From Colwellia sp. 1_MG-2023 (lineage in GTDB: Bacteria > Pseudomonadota > Gammaproteobacteria > Enterobacterales > Alteromonadaceae), in the NCBI RefSeq assembly GCF_030546755.1, contig NZ_JAUOPE010000013.1:1-64000 (forward strand): DNA of 64,000 bases, in the 5' to 3' direction. Under the pieces are notes generated by a model that saw only the letters and a list, made by a program, of their open reading frames with translations, made no database searches and was not told where the DNA came from. Positions within the stretch are counted from its first letter, which is position 1; every line of letters starts with the position of its first letter. Shown here piece by piece: positions 19,170 through 29,970 of the stretch. A program made the position numbers and the translations under genes.

Positions 19170-20351
19170 ATGAAACTTTGTTTGAAAGCTAACTTGATAA
19201 TCTCTACGTTAATGCTAATTCCAGTAAACTTAGCAACTTTTGCTCAAGCAAATGAGGTTGATAAAAGCCTACTCAATGTTGAAGAATTAAGAATTGAAAA
19301 AGCAAAACAACAGATGCCGCACGTTTTTGAATCATTAACAAGTCGCGTTGAACAATATCGTACGCAAATTAATCAAGCCAGAAATTTAACGGCATTGACT
19401 CAATTAACAATTCGACACGGTGAAAAACTCTGGCAAGAAGCGGTTAAGTCATTTGATGAAGTAGGGCGTTTTGATGACCGATCTTTATATTGGTCCCGTT
19501 TACAAATGAGAGAAGCATTGCAGTTAAGTACTGCATTTCAGCAATTATTACCCATGCAACAGCAAAGTTTACTGTGGCAATTAGAATTACTTTCTCGTGG
19601 TAAAAACGATGTTAAGTTTGATAAAGGTACCGATAAAAAAATTCTGATTACTGGCTTTGATCCCTTCTTTCTTGATAAAAACATTGATCAAAGTAATCCT
19701 TCTGGTGTTGCCGCCCTAGCGTTAGATGATTTAGTGATCAGTCGTGATGGTAAAAGCGCTGAAATAGAAGCTTTAATAGTGCCGGTACGTTTTGCCGATT
19801 TTGACCAAGGAATGATCGAGACCTTGCTTGCGCCTTATTATCGACAAGTTGATATGATCATAACGATTAGTATGGGTCGTGAGGATTTTGATTTAGAACG
19901 ATTTCCAGGACTACGAAGAAGTGCTCAAGCTCCTGATAATTTAAATGTTTTTACTGGTGCAACGCCAGAGAAACCATTAATCCCATCGTTTAAAGGCAAT
20001 AATTTGCCGTTAGATGAATTCGTAGAATTTAGTTTACCGGTTACGGCTATGCAAAAGGCAACCGGTCAATTCAACATTAATAACAATAACGCGGTAACTA
20101 CACTAACTAAAAAGTTTAACGCGCAAGCATTAAGTGATTTAAAAACAGAAACATCCGTTCAAGGAAGCGGCGGCGGTTATTTATCAAATGAAATTTCTTA
20201 TCGCAGTATCATTTTACGTAATACAATAAATCCAGTTTTGCCTGTAGGTCATATACATACTCCGAAAATCAAAGCTTATCAGCCTAAAAAGTCCGCTTCT
20301 ATCGTTAAACAAATCAAGCAGATGTTAACTCATACAATAAGCGCTATCTAG
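19170..20351 (+). CDS. Exported pyroglutamyl-peptidase I (C15)-like protein, Cys replaced by Ser
   Basis: A signal peptide (MKLCLKANLIIST..., cleavage near FAQA-NE) precedes a helical region (about 30-155) and then a C15-like domain. Numbered from the upstream ATG at 19155, this domain has ITGFDPF (165-171) with NPS (181-183), SMGREDFDLERF carrying the likely Glu248, GGGYLSNEISYR (339-350), and GHIHTP with His368. In pyroglutamyl peptidase I the Cys-His-Glu triad has Cys in AGTYVCN; here the aligned residue is Ser344. So this is a secreted homologue that is either a serine variant or non-catalytic. I chose ATG 19170 because GAGA lies about 8 bases upstream and the signal peptide is cleaner. 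Confidence 0.65.
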   Translation: MKLCLKANLIISTLMLIPVNLATFAQANEVDKSLLNVEELRIEKAKQQMPHVFESLTSRVEQYRTQINQARNLTALTQLTIRHGEKLWQEAVKSFDEVGRFDDRSLYWSRLQMREALQLSTAFQQLLPMQQQSLLWQLELLSRGKNDVKFDKGTDKKILITGFDPFFLDKNIDQSNPSGVAALALDDLVISRDGKSAEIEALIVPVRFADFDQGMIETLLAPYYRQVDMIITISMGREDFDLERFPGLRRSAQAPDNLNVFTGATPEKPLIPSFKGNNLPLDEFVEFSLPVTAMQKATGQFNINNNNAVTTLTKKFNAQALSDLKTETSVQGSGGGYLSNEISYRSIILRNTINPVLPVGHIHTPKIKAYQPKKSASIVKQIKQMLTHTISAI

Positions 20352-20484
20352 ATAGCGATTACTTCAATCTGGTTTAGGGTAATTAATTTAATACTGTAGT
20401 TAAGGTAGGATAAAAATGGTGTAATAATTGCATTTGTTTACGATAAACAAGCCTCGTTAAAAAATTGACAGATGAGTGAAAAAT

Positions 20485-21066
20485 ATGACTGCTAAAAAAC
20501 AAATGTTAGTTACAAAACCTTTTCAAGTGTTAGCCATGTGTAGCTTCATGGCTTTACCAAGCCAGGCGATAGAAACTAATTTTTCATTACATCAGGGTAG
20601 TGAATCAAACACTCAAGGTATTTCTTTTACGATTTCTGACACTATTAGTAAAGGAAGTCATTTTTATTGGAACCTCGGATACAGCTATTTAGATGATGTA
20701 AAAGTAGAATGGAATCAAAGTGACTTATTTTTTAAAGTAGATACAGTCGACGCCATTATCAGTTATCGATATAAACCTAGAACCTATAACCAAACGATGA
20801 AAAATTTCACTTTTGAATACCAAATTGGTGCCACCATGGCATTAACCGAAAATAAATTTGTTTGGCCTGAATTAAATGAAGAAAAGTATTTTAGTGAATC
20901 TAATGATATTAACGCCATGCTTGGCTTTAACGTGCATTATGATATGAGTAAAAATACCGCGGTAAACCTTGGTTTTAAGTATCACCCCAGTTTTAGTGAG
21001 TTTGAAGATATCACCACGCTATATTTGGGCTTTACCTATAAGTTCGGTAATCAGTTTGGTTATTAA
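20485..21066 (+). CDS. Small outer-membrane beta-barrel protein
   Basis: A 193-residue exported protein whose signal peptide ends at PSQA-IET. The mature part alternates polar and hydrophobic residues with many aromatic residues (FYWNLGYSYLDDV, AIISYRYKP, FTFEYQIGATMAL). It ends LYLGFTYKFGNQFGY, a typical barrel C-terminus with terminal aromatic residue. About eight strands can be counted, as in OmpX/Opacity-like proteins. ATG 20485 has GAG eight bases upstream and is preferred over GTG 20476. The neighbouring genes also encode exported proteins; its ligand is unknown. Confidence 0.7.
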   Translation: MTAKKQMLVTKPFQVLAMCSFMALPSQAIETNFSLHQGSESNTQGISFTISDTISKGSHFYWNLGYSYLDDVKVEWNQSDLFFKVDTVDAIISYRYKPRTYNQTMKNFTFEYQIGATMALTENKFVWPELNEEKYFSESNDINAMLGFNVHYDMSKNTAVNLGFKYHPSFSEFEDITTLYLGFTYKFGNQFGY

Positions 21067-21142
21067 TGAATTTTTAAATCCTAAACTATAATAAATACGT
21101 TATCCCAACACTATTGTCAGTAATGCAACTGTAGGAAAGTTT

Positions 21143-24100
21143 ATGCCGTCTAAATCCAAAATTGCTGCTTTTATTTTAATCAATGCTATTTGTCTTCATA
21201 GCCATACAGCCCTTGCTGCTGCTTGTCCTGTTCCTGCACCGATAAACGATGCTGACGGTGATGGTTATGACGATAGCTTTGATATATTCCCCAATGATAT
21301 TACCGAATGGTACGACACTGACTTAGACGGTATTGGTAACAATGCCGATACTGATGATGACGGTGACGGCATTGCTGATAATCTTGATGATAATAACGAC
21401 GGTGATCCTGTTGTCGATTTTCATGACCCTTTTCCTGAAGATGCTACACGTTGGTTAGATTTTGATGGTGATTGTCTCGATGATAATGAAGACACCGATG
21501 ACGATAATGATGGCACATTAGATATCTTTGATGCTTTTCCATTAAATGCTTCAGAGTTTGAAGATACTGACAGTGATGGTATTGGTGATATTGCAGATAA
21601 TGACGACGATGGTGACGGCGTAATTGATATTTATGATGATTTACCAAAAGATCCTTTAGAGCAAATTGATACAGACAGCGATGGTATTGGTAATAATGCC
21701 GATCCCGATGACGATAACGATGGTGTATTAGATGCAAATGACGCGTTTCCACTTGATAATTTAGAAAGTGTTGATCTAGATGGTGACGGTTTAGGAGATA
21801 ATGCTGACAGTGATAATGACGGCGATGGTTTTGCTGACGCCATAGATATTTTTCGTGATGATCCCAATGAATGGCTAGACAGCGATAGCGATGGCGTTGG
21901 TAATAATGCCGATACCGATGATGATAACGACACCATTTTAGATGCTGATGATGCCTTCCCACTTGATCCTGCCGAATATCTAGATACTGATGGTGATGGT
22001 ATTGGCAATAATGCTGACAATGACGACGATAATGATGGTATTGCTGATGGTAATGATGCCTTTCCTTTGGACGCTAATGAATATTTAGATACCGATGGTG
22101 ACGGTATTGGTAACAATGCCGATACTGACGATGACGGAGACGGTCATTTAGACGGTGATGATGCCTTTCCTTTAAGAGCATCAGAATATATAGACACCGA
22201 TGGAGATGGTCGTGGCAATAACGAAGATGACGATGATGATGGTGATGGAATTTTAGATGTCAATGATCCTGAGCCATTAGATATGTTAAGAACCACCGAC
22301 ACTGATGGCGATGGCATTGCTAACATTGATGATCTGGATGATGATGGAGATGGTGTTAACGACGCCAATGACTTATTTCCTTTAGATCCTAATGAAACCG
22401 ATGATTTTGATCGCGATGGGTTAGGAGATAATGCTGATGCAGACGATGACAATGACGGTGTTATTGATTCAAATGATGATTTTATTTTTGATAGCAGTGA
22501 ATGGCTTGATACTGACAACGACGGTTTAGGTAATAATACTGACAATGACGATGATAACGATGGTTATATTGATTCAGACGATATCTTTCCGTTAAATAAT
22601 TTGGAATGGTATGACTTTGATGGCGATGGTGTCGGGGATAATGCCGATGCTGACGACGATAATGATGGTGTATTAGATTCATCAGATGTATTTCCTTTCG
22701 ATAGCAGTGAATGGTTAGATACAGATGGCGATAGTTTAGGTAATAACATTGATATTGATGACGACAATGATGGTTATCTTGATAGCGCAGATTTATTCCC
22801 ACTGAATAAACTGGAATGGCATGATAATGACATCGACGGTATCGGGAACAATGCCGATAGTGATGATGACAATGATGGCGTTTTAGATGAAGAAGATGCT
22901 TTCCCTTTTGATACTACCGAATATTTAGATACAGATGGTGATGGTATTGGCAACGTCAATGACATTGATGATGATAACGATGGTTATTTAGATTTTATTG
23001 ATGAATTCCCTTTAAATTCTAACGAGGCTTTTGACGCAGATGGCGATGGCTTAGGTGATAACGCCGATCTCGACGATGATAATGATGGCATGAGTGATGA
23101 GTTTGAAGTGCTGTATGGTTTGAATCCTCGTAATGCAACGGATGCTAGCTTAGATTCTGATGGCGATGGCGTATTAAATCATGAAGAACAAGCCAATCAT
23201 ACCAATCCGTTAGTAGATGATTATGCACCAGAGCTAACCACACCTGTTGCCATTAATATTAATGCCGAACATACCTATACGCAGTTGACGTTAGAAACTT
23301 TGCTGTCTCTTACTCAAATAACTGCTTATGACGGTAAAGATGGACCAAATTGTTGCGAAATACTGCCACTTGGCTTTGAAAATGGCGTCGCCAACTTCCA
23401 ATCAGGTGAGAATTTGATCACCTGGCGTACAGAAGATCTTGCCGGCAATATCGCAACAGTAAAACAAGCCGTAAATTTTGCTCCGTTGGTGAGTTTTGCC
23501 AAACAACAAATCTCTGCAGAAGGGAGTGTGGTAAAAATTAATGTTGAATTATCCGGTCAATCGCCAAAATATCCTTTAGAGATACCTTTTAGCATTACGG
23601 GTGATGTTGATAGTTTTGATTACCAAATAGATGAACAAAAAGTTGTTATAGAATCTGGAGTCAGCGGTTTTGTCGAGCTTTATATAAGACAAGACAACCA
23701 ACAAGAAGGACAAGAAGAATTAATCGTTACCTTTAGTTCCAGTGTTAATAGTGCCAATAATAAGCAACATACTATTTTTATTTCTGAAGATAATATTGCC
23801 CCTTTATCCACTATTAGTGTGTTTCAACAAGGCGAACAAGTTTCTTCTATTGTTAAAAACTTAGGCGAGGCGCACATTCAATTATCAATTGATGATGCCA
23901 ATACCACGGATAAACATATTATCAGCTGGGATATTCCAGATTATCTAAATGCTGAAATAAGTGCTAATCAATTGAGCGTTTATATTGATCCAGAAAAAGT
24001 TGTTTTTCCTGAAGATGTCCATAACTTAATGTCATTTTCTGTGACTATTACTGACAGTGGAACAGGTGAGCTTAGCCAACAACAGTTCGTTGATCTTGCT

Positions 24101-24871
24101 TTATTTGACCAACGAGCAAGATTAGATTCCACAGATACTGATTTAGATGGTATTGCTGATAACATTGAAGGATTTTCCGACCAAGACGGTGATGGGATTC
24201 CAGCCTTTATGGATAATTCTATCATCGCTTATATGCAACCCTTACATGTAAATGCTGCCCAAACTAAAATCATTGAAACAGAACCTGGCTTGCGTCTAGG
24301 GCTTGGAAAATATGCTAAATTACAGTTTTCTGATGGCGTACAATTATCACCATTAGAAATTGAAAATACACAACTTATTACGGCTGATAACTTGACTCAT
24401 ATCGGTGGATATTTTGATTTCATCATTGATAAAATCGTACCATTTGGTCGCACTGTTTCGGTGACTATACCCTTAACAGAAGCTATTCCGAGTAATGCGG
24501 TGTATCGTAAATTCTCTGCCGATAATGGTTGGCAAAACTTTGTTGAAAATAGTGAAAATTCAATTTCATCGAGTCCGTTAGTCAATGGCGTTTGTCCTTT
24601 TGCAGATAATAGTAGTTATCAGCAAGGATTAAATGAAGGTGATGTCTGTATTCGTTTAACCATAGAAGATGGTGGTGCTAATGATGCCGATGGTGTAGCC
24701 AATGGTGTTATCGACGATCCCGGTGTTGTAGCCTTAATACCAAATAGTGAAGTAGCGAAAACTGTCGATCCTGAGAAATCCAGTAGCGGCGGGGGAGTTT
24801 ATACGCTGTTTATATTATTATTAACTGCATTACTGTTAAAAGTTAACCTTTCCAATCGTAATGGGTTTTAA
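21143..24871 (+). CDS. Giant thrombospondin type 3 calcium-repeat surface protein
   Basis: A 1242-residue exported protein. The signal peptide is cleaved near ALAA-ACP. Residues about 35-670 hold some 17 Asp-rich units of about 36 residues (FPLDxxEYxDTDGDGIGNNAD then DDDNDG), the thrombospondin type 3 calcium-binding pattern. Next come a HYR-like region (about 695-790, ending TWRTEDLAGN), a Calx-beta-like region (about 795-890), and a choice-of-anchor U-like domain with LTIEDGGANDADGVANG near 1175. The tail SSGGGVYTLFILLLTALLL is followed by basic residues and fits a GlyGly-CTERM anchor. It likely acts in adhesion or matrix formation; this is inferred. Confidence 0.85.
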   Translation: MPSKSKIAAFILINAICLHSHTALAAACPVPAPINDADGDGYDDSFDIFPNDITEWYDTDLDGIGNNADTDDDGDGIADNLDDNNDGDPVVDFHDPFPEDATRWLDFDGDCLDDNEDTDDDNDGTLDIFDAFPLNASEFEDTDSDGIGDIADNDDDGDGVIDIYDDLPKDPLEQIDTDSDGIGNNADPDDDNDGVLDANDAFPLDNLESVDLDGDGLGDNADSDNDGDGFADAIDIFRDDPNEWLDSDSDGVGNNADTDDDNDTILDADDAFPLDPAEYLDTDGDGIGNNADNDDDNDGIADGNDAFPLDANEYLDTDGDGIGNNADTDDDGDGHLDGDDAFPLRASEYIDTDGDGRGNNEDDDDDGDGILDVNDPEPLDMLRTTDTDGDGIANIDDLDDDGDGVNDANDLFPLDPNETDDFDRDGLGDNADADDDNDGVIDSNDDFIFDSSEWLDTDNDGLGNNTDNDDDNDGYIDSDDIFPLNNLEWYDFDGDGVGDNADADDDNDGVLDSSDVFPFDSSEWLDTDGDSLGNNIDIDDDNDGYLDSADLFPLNKLEWHDNDIDGIGNNADSDDDNDGVLDEEDAFPFDTTEYLDTDGDGIGNVNDIDDDNDGYLDFIDEFPLNSNEAFDADGDGLGDNADLDDDNDGMSDEFEVLYGLNPRNATDASLDSDGDGVLNHEEQANHTNPLVDDYAPELTTPVAININAEHTYTQLTLETLLSLTQITAYDGKDGPNCCEILPLGFENGVANFQSGENLITWRTEDLAGNIATVKQAVNFAPLVSFAKQQISAEGSVVKINVELSGQSPKYPLEIPFSITGDVDSFDYQIDEQKVVIESGVSGFVELYIRQDNQQEGQEELIVTFSSSVNSANNKQHTIFISEDNIAPLSTISVFQQGEQVSSIVKNLGEAHIQLSIDDANTTDKHIISWDIPDYLNAEISANQLSVYIDPEKVVFPEDVHNLMSFSVTITDSGTGELSQQQFVDLALFDQRARLDSTDTDLDGIADNIEGFSDQDGDGIPAFMDNSIIAYMQPLHVNAAQTKIIETEPGLRLGLGKYAKLQFSDGVQLSPLEIENTQLITADNLTHIGGYFDFIIDKIVPFGRTVSVTIPLTEAIPSNAVYRKFSADNGWQNFVENSENSISSSPLVNGVCPFADNSSYQQGLNEGDVCIRLTIEDGGANDADGVANGVIDDPGVVALIPNSEVAKTVDPEKSSSGGGVYTLFILLLTALLLKVNLSNRNGF

Positions 24872-24966
24872 ATTTAAACAAAGAAAAATTAACTAACACT
24901 TTGTCATAAAAGCTTTCATTGATAAAATGTCTGCTTATATGATTAAAGTGTAGGTTTTATTAAATA

Positions 24967-25539
24967 ATGTTTGAGTTGAAATACAATACGCCATTTGAAT
25001 GGACAGAAGCAGTAATGGCAGATTTTAATGAATTTCTAAAAGATCATGCCGCAGCAGAAAAGAAAGCTTCGGGAATGGCGATCACTATGTTGTCACATTA
25101 TCCAGATCGTAAGACTCTTGTTAGAGCGATGGCGGACCTCGCTATAGAAGAGTTAATCCATTTCAAGCAAGTACTCAAACTTATGCAAGCGAAAGATATT
25201 CAACTAGCTAACGATTCAAAAGACATCTATATCAAAGAAATTAGATCGCTTTTTCGCCATGGCAAAGAAGTGTTTTTTATGGATCGATTACTAGTAGCTG
25301 GCGTCATTGAAGCGCGAGGTCATGAACGTTTTTCATTGGTTGCCCAAGCTTTGCCAGAAGGAAAAGAAAAAGACTTTTATGTTGCGATTGCCAAATCAGA
25401 AGAAAAACATAAAAATCTTTTTGTTGAACTTGCGTATGAATATTTTGACAAAGCTGAAGTGGATATTCGATTGGAAGAAATTCTAGTGGCGGAAGGTGAA
25501 ATTTGCGCAAAATTACCGTTTCGTGCAGCCTTACATTAA
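24967..25539 (+). CDS. miaE: tRNA hydroxylase MiaE
   Basis: A non-haem diiron monooxygenase that hydroxylates the isopentenyl side chain of ms2i6A37 in tRNA. The ferritin-like four-helix bundle shows metal-ligand motifs EELIHF (about 57-62), EARGHERF (about 113-120) and EEKHKNLF (about 140-147). It has 190 residues. Together with tusBCDE in this window it supports a full set of wobble and position-37 modifications. It lies 95 bases after the calcium-repeat gene, with no obvious terminator between. Confidence 0.93.
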   Translation: MFELKYNTPFEWTEAVMADFNEFLKDHAAAEKKASGMAITMLSHYPDRKTLVRAMADLAIEELIHFKQVLKLMQAKDIQLANDSKDIYIKEIRSLFRHGKEVFFMDRLLVAGVIEARGHERFSLVAQALPEGKEKDFYVAIAKSEEKHKNLFVELAYEYFDKAEVDIRLEEILVAEGEICAKLPFRAALH

Positions 25540-25645
25540 TCAATAATTGTGTTAAATCTTAATTGCTCTTATTTCATTGAAAATAGTCGAAGTGATACAA
25601 AGTGCTATGTATCAACGTTTTCGTTCTTTTTAGGAAGCAGTTTAG

Positions 25646-26848
25646 ATGAATAACTTTGATAAATACTTAACAAACTATGCTGAGGATGAAGTTAACTTAC
25701 TTGCAACTTTTCCTCAGCACAATAGTTATTCGCATACACTCATTATTCCGGCTTATAAAGAAAACCCCAGTTTTATTGACGCCTTTATTCAATCAAAATT
25801 AGTCCATCAAAACGTATTGCTTATTATCGTGATCAATCAACCTGAATACGAAAATAACCTATCTATGCAAACGGCGCTTTATCAACATGGGTTAAATCAA
25901 GGTAAAGTGATTTGGCAAGAGAACAATTTAACCTTGGTTGACATTTTTGATAGTAACTCGTCAATATTACTTATTGATCGTTTTACAGCCCCTTTACCAG
26001 ATAAACAAGGCGTAGGACTAGCTAGAAAAATTGGTGCTGATATCGCTTGTGCGTTAATTTCTCAAAACATCATTTCATCTGTTTGGTTACATTCAAGCGA
26101 TGCCGATACTAAACTACCAGACAGTTACTTTACCTGTTTAGTTGAAAATCAAACCAAGTCCAGTGTCGCTGCTTGTTATAACTTTACCCATACCTGTGAT
26201 GATAAAACGATTGAACATGCCAATGCTATTTATGAGCAAGCGTTACGTTATTACGTTGCAGGGTTAAGTTACGCTAACTCTCCTTATAATTATTTTACTA
26301 TTGGCAGTGTGTTAGCTTTTAGGGCACAGGCGTATGTTGCTGTTCGTGGTTTTCCAAAACGAAGTGCCGGGGAAGATTTTTACTTATTAAATAAACTCGC
26401 TAAACTAGGCGATATTCTTTGGTTAAAAAGTTGTGTACTTAAACTTGAAGCGAGAATGTCAGATCGTGTTCCTTTTGGTACCGGACCTGCGGTTAAACAA
26501 ATAGTTGAATTATCAGAAAAAGATGAAAGTTATCACTATTATCATCCTTTAGTTTTTGAACGTTTAAAAACAGTGCTGAGCAATTTTTCAAGCTTACATC
26601 AATATCGAAATAATCTTTTACCTTGGTATAACTTCTGTGCTGATGATATTGAATGTGCATTAAAAATGATTGGTTTTGAACCCTTTGTCGAAAAACAAAA
26701 GGAAATGAGTGAAAAACAATTCAATAAACAATTGTTTGTTTGGTTTGATGCATTTAAAACCTTAAAGTTTATTCATGCATTAAAAGATAATTATTATCCC
26801 AATATCCCAATCGAAAAAGCGATTAATCAGGCTCCATTTTCACTTTAA
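25646..26848 (+). CDS. Family 2-like glycosyltransferase
   Basis: A 400-residue cytosolic protein of GT-A type. An N-terminal strand, SHTLIIPAYKENP (about residue 30), leads to a DxD-like metal motif in WLHSSDADTKLPDSYF (about 152-167). Further on, GFPKRSAGEDFYLLNKLAKLG (written in two parts, GFPKRS and AGEDFYLLNKL) carries the GED acceptor-base motif. No transmembrane helix is visible. The donor and acceptor cannot be inferred. GGAAG about 10 bases upstream supports ATG 25646. It shares a bidirectional terminator with rne. Confidence 0.75.
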   Translation: MNNFDKYLTNYAEDEVNLLATFPQHNSYSHTLIIPAYKENPSFIDAFIQSKLVHQNVLLIIVINQPEYENNLSMQTALYQHGLNQGKVIWQENNLTLVDIFDSNSSILLIDRFTAPLPDKQGVGLARKIGADIACALISQNIISSVWLHSSDADTKLPDSYFTCLVENQTKSSVAACYNFTHTCDDKTIEHANAIYEQALRYYVAGLSYANSPYNYFTIGSVLAFRAQAYVAVRGFPKRSAGEDFYLLNKLAKLGDILWLKSCVLKLEARMSDRVPFGTGPAVKQIVELSEKDESYHYYHPLVFERLKTVLSNFSSLHQYRNNLLPWYNFCADDIECALKMIGFEPFVEKQKEMSEKQFNKQLFVWFDAFKTLKFIHALKDNYYPNIPIEKAINQAPFSL

Positions 26849-26911
26849 ATAATTAATTTTGGCTTAACGATATAAAACGCCTCGCTGCAAAATTTTGCTT
26901 TTTTACGTTAA

Positions 26912-26950
26912 TAAAAAAGCGGATAAGGTATAAACTTCATCCGCTTTTAG
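26912..26950 (-). terminator. Terminator of rne (bidirectional)
   Basis: Stem AAAAGCGGAT/ATCCGCTTTT with a 14-base loop and a T run on the minus strand. It may also end the convergent glycosyltransferase transcript. Confidence 0.85.
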
Positions 26951-26976
26951 TTGTGTTTAATGTTATTAAGTAGGTG

Positions 26977-29970
26977 TTAAGGCTTAGTGGGCCCAGCAGC
27001 GCTTCTATTAACAACATGTGAAACCATGGCCATTCGACCAGAAATAAGTGCCGCTTTACGATCTTCATTAGTATAAAATTCTCGAGGAATTTCATTCACG
27101 GTATTTATGGTTTCAGGTTTAGCCATATCCGAAGAAGAGCGGTGTTGTATTCTCACTTTCTTGGTTATTTTCTTTAACTTAGCCGGTGCTTTAGCTGGCG
27201 TTGCTTTATTATTTGCAACGTTAGTATCCGCTTTTTCAACCTCAATAGTATTTACTTGGGCTTGTTCAGAATTTGCAGTTTCAACAGGCTCATCGGTTTT
27301 GACAGATTCTGCTTCTGCTTCTGATTCAGAATCAGCTTTTGTCTCTACAACAGTTTCTACCTTGGCTTTTTCAACAGTTTCTGGCTGAGTAGATGCAGCT
27401 TTAGTTTCAACATTTTCTTGTGCAGTTTCAGCCGATAGTGTTTCCGGTTCTGCTTTTGCTTCCTCTGTACTTTCAGTAACAACATTTTCCGTCGTTAAGC
27501 TGTCAGAAGCTTGCTCCGTTAACATGTCACCTTGAGTATTTGCTGTATCACTTGACTCTTCAACAATGGTTTCCGTCGTTTCAATGATAGGAGTAACTTG
27601 TTCAGCTTTAGTTTCAACTTTTTCAATCGCTGGTTCAAACGGTAAATCTTGTTGAACTTCTGTTGAATTTGAAGCTTGCACTGGTGCAGTTTCACTTTCT
27701 GGATAACGCGTTTCAATTGGATCAACATTGCTTTCAAAGTTATTAGACTCAGTACCGTCTTTAACTTCATTGTTTTGACGACGACGTTGACCATGAGAGC
27801 GAAGATGACGTGGAGAACGTCTATTTCTAGGACGTTGTTCATCACGAGCTGGCTTGTCTGACTTCACTACGTTTGAAACATCTTGCTGTTCATTCGATTG
27901 AACGGCTACTTCTTTCGCAGTAACTTCCGATTGTGGCGCAGTATTATCATTTGCTTTTACTGGCGCTTTATCTTCGGTTACACGAACTTTTTTACGGTTA
28001 TTTCTACGTTGACGACGTTCAGCGACTTTCTCTTCTTTTGGCTTTTGATTGCGAGCAACTTGAGGTTTACGATTCGGCTTGCTTTGACCTTCATTCGTCT
28101 CTTGTTGATCTTTTGCAGTACGTTTATCAGTGCGTTTATCGTTTTTATTGTCATGTCTATTATTACGACGTTGACTATTACGATTACGTTGAGGACGACG
28201 TTCTTGATTACGGCCTTTATTCTGTTCGTTAGATTTTTTCGCTTTAGGTTTATCTTCTTTAACTTCTTCAGTAAAGATAGATTTTAACCATTTAGTTAAC
28301 CCAGCGAATAATCCTTCAGACTTCACAGCTTCTTTTTTAACTTCAGCTTTTTGTGTTGTTGGTGCTTGTTTAGGCGCCGACATGCCTTGTAAAAGAGGTT
28401 CATCTTTTTTTACTGCTGTATGGTCAAACTTCGGCATAACCGCTTCTTCAGCGGTTGCTTCTTGTACTTTCACAAGATAGCTTGCTTCTTCAACAGACTC
28501 ATCTTTACGAACACGTACCACTTCATATTGTGGCGTATCCATATTTGGGTTAGGTATAATTAATACTCTCACACCATGATGTTTTTCTACGTGAAAGACA
28601 GAACGACGCTTTTCATTTAATAGGTATGTAGCAACTGGTACAGGTACTTGTGCTTGTACTTGTTGCGTGTTGTCTTTTATCGCTTCTTCTTCCATTAATC
28701 GAAGCACTGATAATGCCAATGACTCTACGCCGCGGACATGACCTGTACCATTACAACGAGGACAAACACCTTGGCTAGTTTCACCAATAGAAGGGCGTAA
28801 ACGTTGGCGAGACATTTCTAAAAGACCAAATCGAGAAATACGGCCTAACTGGATACGAGCACGATCTGGTTTTACTGCATCGCGCATACGGTTTTCAACT
28901 TCACGTTGATGACGAACTGGTGTCATATCAATAAAGTCAATAACCACTAAACCACCTAAATCACGTAAACGTAATTGACGGGCGATTTCGTCAGCAGCTT
29001 CTAAATTGGTATTAAAGGCCGTTTCTTCGATATCGCTACCTTTCGTGGCGCGGGCAGAGTTGATATCAATCGAAGTCATAGCTTCGGTAGGGTCGATTAC
29101 AATAGAACCACCTGAAGGTAAACGAACTTCACGTTGAAATGCTGATTCTATTTGTGTTTCAATTTGATAATGCGTGAATAACGGCACGTCATTATCGTAA
29201 AGTTTAATTTTACTTAAAAAGTCGGGGCGCATCACTTCAATACGCTGTTTTACACTTTCGTAAGTTTTTGGGCGATCGATAAGTACTTCACCAATATCTC
29301 GGCGTAAATAATCACGAATGGCACGTACAATAACATTACTTTCTTGGTGAATTAAAAACGGAGCAGGGCGACTTTGAGAAGCAGTTTCTATACGCTGCCA
29401 ATAGTCTAATAACAGATTTAAATCCCATTCTAATTCATCATAATCTTTACCAACACCAGCAGTTCGTACAATTAAGCCCATGCCTTTTGGTAGAGATAAT
29501 TTATTTAATGAGGCTTTTAAATCAGTACGTTCGTCACCTTCGATTCGACGTGATATGCCACCAGCACGAGGATTATTTGGCATTAGCACTAAATAGCTAC
29601 CGGCTAAACTAATAAAGGTTGTTAACGCTGCGCCTTTTTGGCCACGTTCTTCTTTATCAATTTGGACAATAACTTCTTGGCCTTCTTTTAACACATCTTT
29701 AATGTTAGGTCGGCCTTGGAATGTATAACCTTTAGGGAAGTATTCGCGAGCGATTTCTTTCATTGGTAAGAAACCGTGACGTTCAGCACCGTAATCAACA
29801 AAAGCTGCCTCTAAAGACGGCTCGATACGGGTGATTTTTGCTTTGTAGATATTAGCTTTTTTTTGTTCGTGACCTGGACTTTCTATATCTAGATCATAAA
29901 GTTGTTGACCATCAACAAGCGCTACACGCAATTCTTCTGATTGTGTAGCATTGATTAACATACGTTTCAT
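26977..29970 (-). CDS. rne: Ribonuclease E
   Basis: Endoribonuclease and scaffold of the RNA degradosome. The S1 domain lies at about 36-120. The catalytic Mg ligands are Asp302 in [10 protein letters not shown] and Asp345 in VVIDFIDM, and the Zn-link CPRCNGTG (Cys403, Cys406) is intact. Each is one residue from its E. coli number. From about 520 on is a disordered scaffold: a hydrophobic helix segment ([14 protein letters not shown], likely the membrane anchor), then Arg-rich blocks ([14 protein letters not shown]), then Glu/Thr/Val-rich sequence. A conserved end, [13 protein letters not shown], probably binds PNPase. It has a long structured 5' leader. Confidence 0.97.
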   Translation of the reverse strand: MKRMLINATQSEELRVALVDGQQLYDLDIESPGHEQKKANIYKAKITRIEPSLEAAFVDYGAERHGFLPMKEIAREYFPKGYTFQGRPNIKDVLKEGQEVIVQIDKEERGQKGAALTTFISLAGSYLVLMPNNPRAGGISRRIEGDERTDLKASLNKLSLPKGMGLIVRTAGVGKDYDELEWDLNLLLDYWQRIETASQSRPAPFLIHQESNVIVRAIRDYLRRDIGEVLIDRPKTYESVKQRIEVMRPDFLSKIKLYDNDVPLFTHYQIETQIESAFQREVRLPSGGSIVIDPTEAMTSIDINSARATKGSDIEETAFNTNLEAADEIARQLRLRDLGGLVVIDFIDMTPVRHQREVENRMRDAVKPDRARIQLGRISRFGLLEMSRQRLRPSIGETSQGVCPRCNGTGHVRGVESLALSVLRLMEEEAIKDNTQQVQAQVPVPVATYLLNEKRRSVFHVEKHHGVRVLIIPNPNMDTPQYEVVRVRKDESVEEASYLVKVQEATAEEAVMPKFDHTAVKKDEPLLQGMSAPKQAPTTQKAEVKKEAVKSEGLFAGLTKWLKSIFTEEVKEDKPKAKKSNEQNKGRNQERRPQRNRNSQRRNNRHDNKNDKRTDKRTAKDQQETNEGQSKPNRKPQVARNQKPKEEKVAERRQRRNNRKKVRVTEDKAPVKANDNTAPQSEVTAKEVAVQSNEQQDVSNVVKSDKPARDEQRPRNRRSPRHLRSHGQRRRQNNEVKDGTESNNFESNVDPIETRYPESETAPVQASNSTEVQQDLPFEPAIEKVETKAEQVTPIIETTETIVEESSDTANTQGDMLTEQASDSLTTENVVTESTEEAKAEPETLSAETAQENVETKAASTQPETVEKAKVETVVETKADSESEAEAESVKTDEPVETANSEQAQVNTIEVEKADTNVANNKATPAKAPAKLKKITKKVRIQHRSSSDMAKPETINTVNEIPREFYTNEDRKAALISGRMAMVSHVVNRSAAGPTKP

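Noticed and set aside
21444-23000. Long minus-strand frames (up to 172 residues, rich in His/Tyr or Ser/Pro) opposite the calcium-repeat gene
   Set aside because: They are composition shadows of the Asp-rich repeats, with no ribosome binding sites and no plausible protein features.
27676-28287. Plus-strand hydrophobic frames opposite the rne scaffold region
   Set aside because: They are antisense to Arg- and Glu-rich codons, which read as Phe/Leu/Ser on the other strand; rne is clearly the gene.
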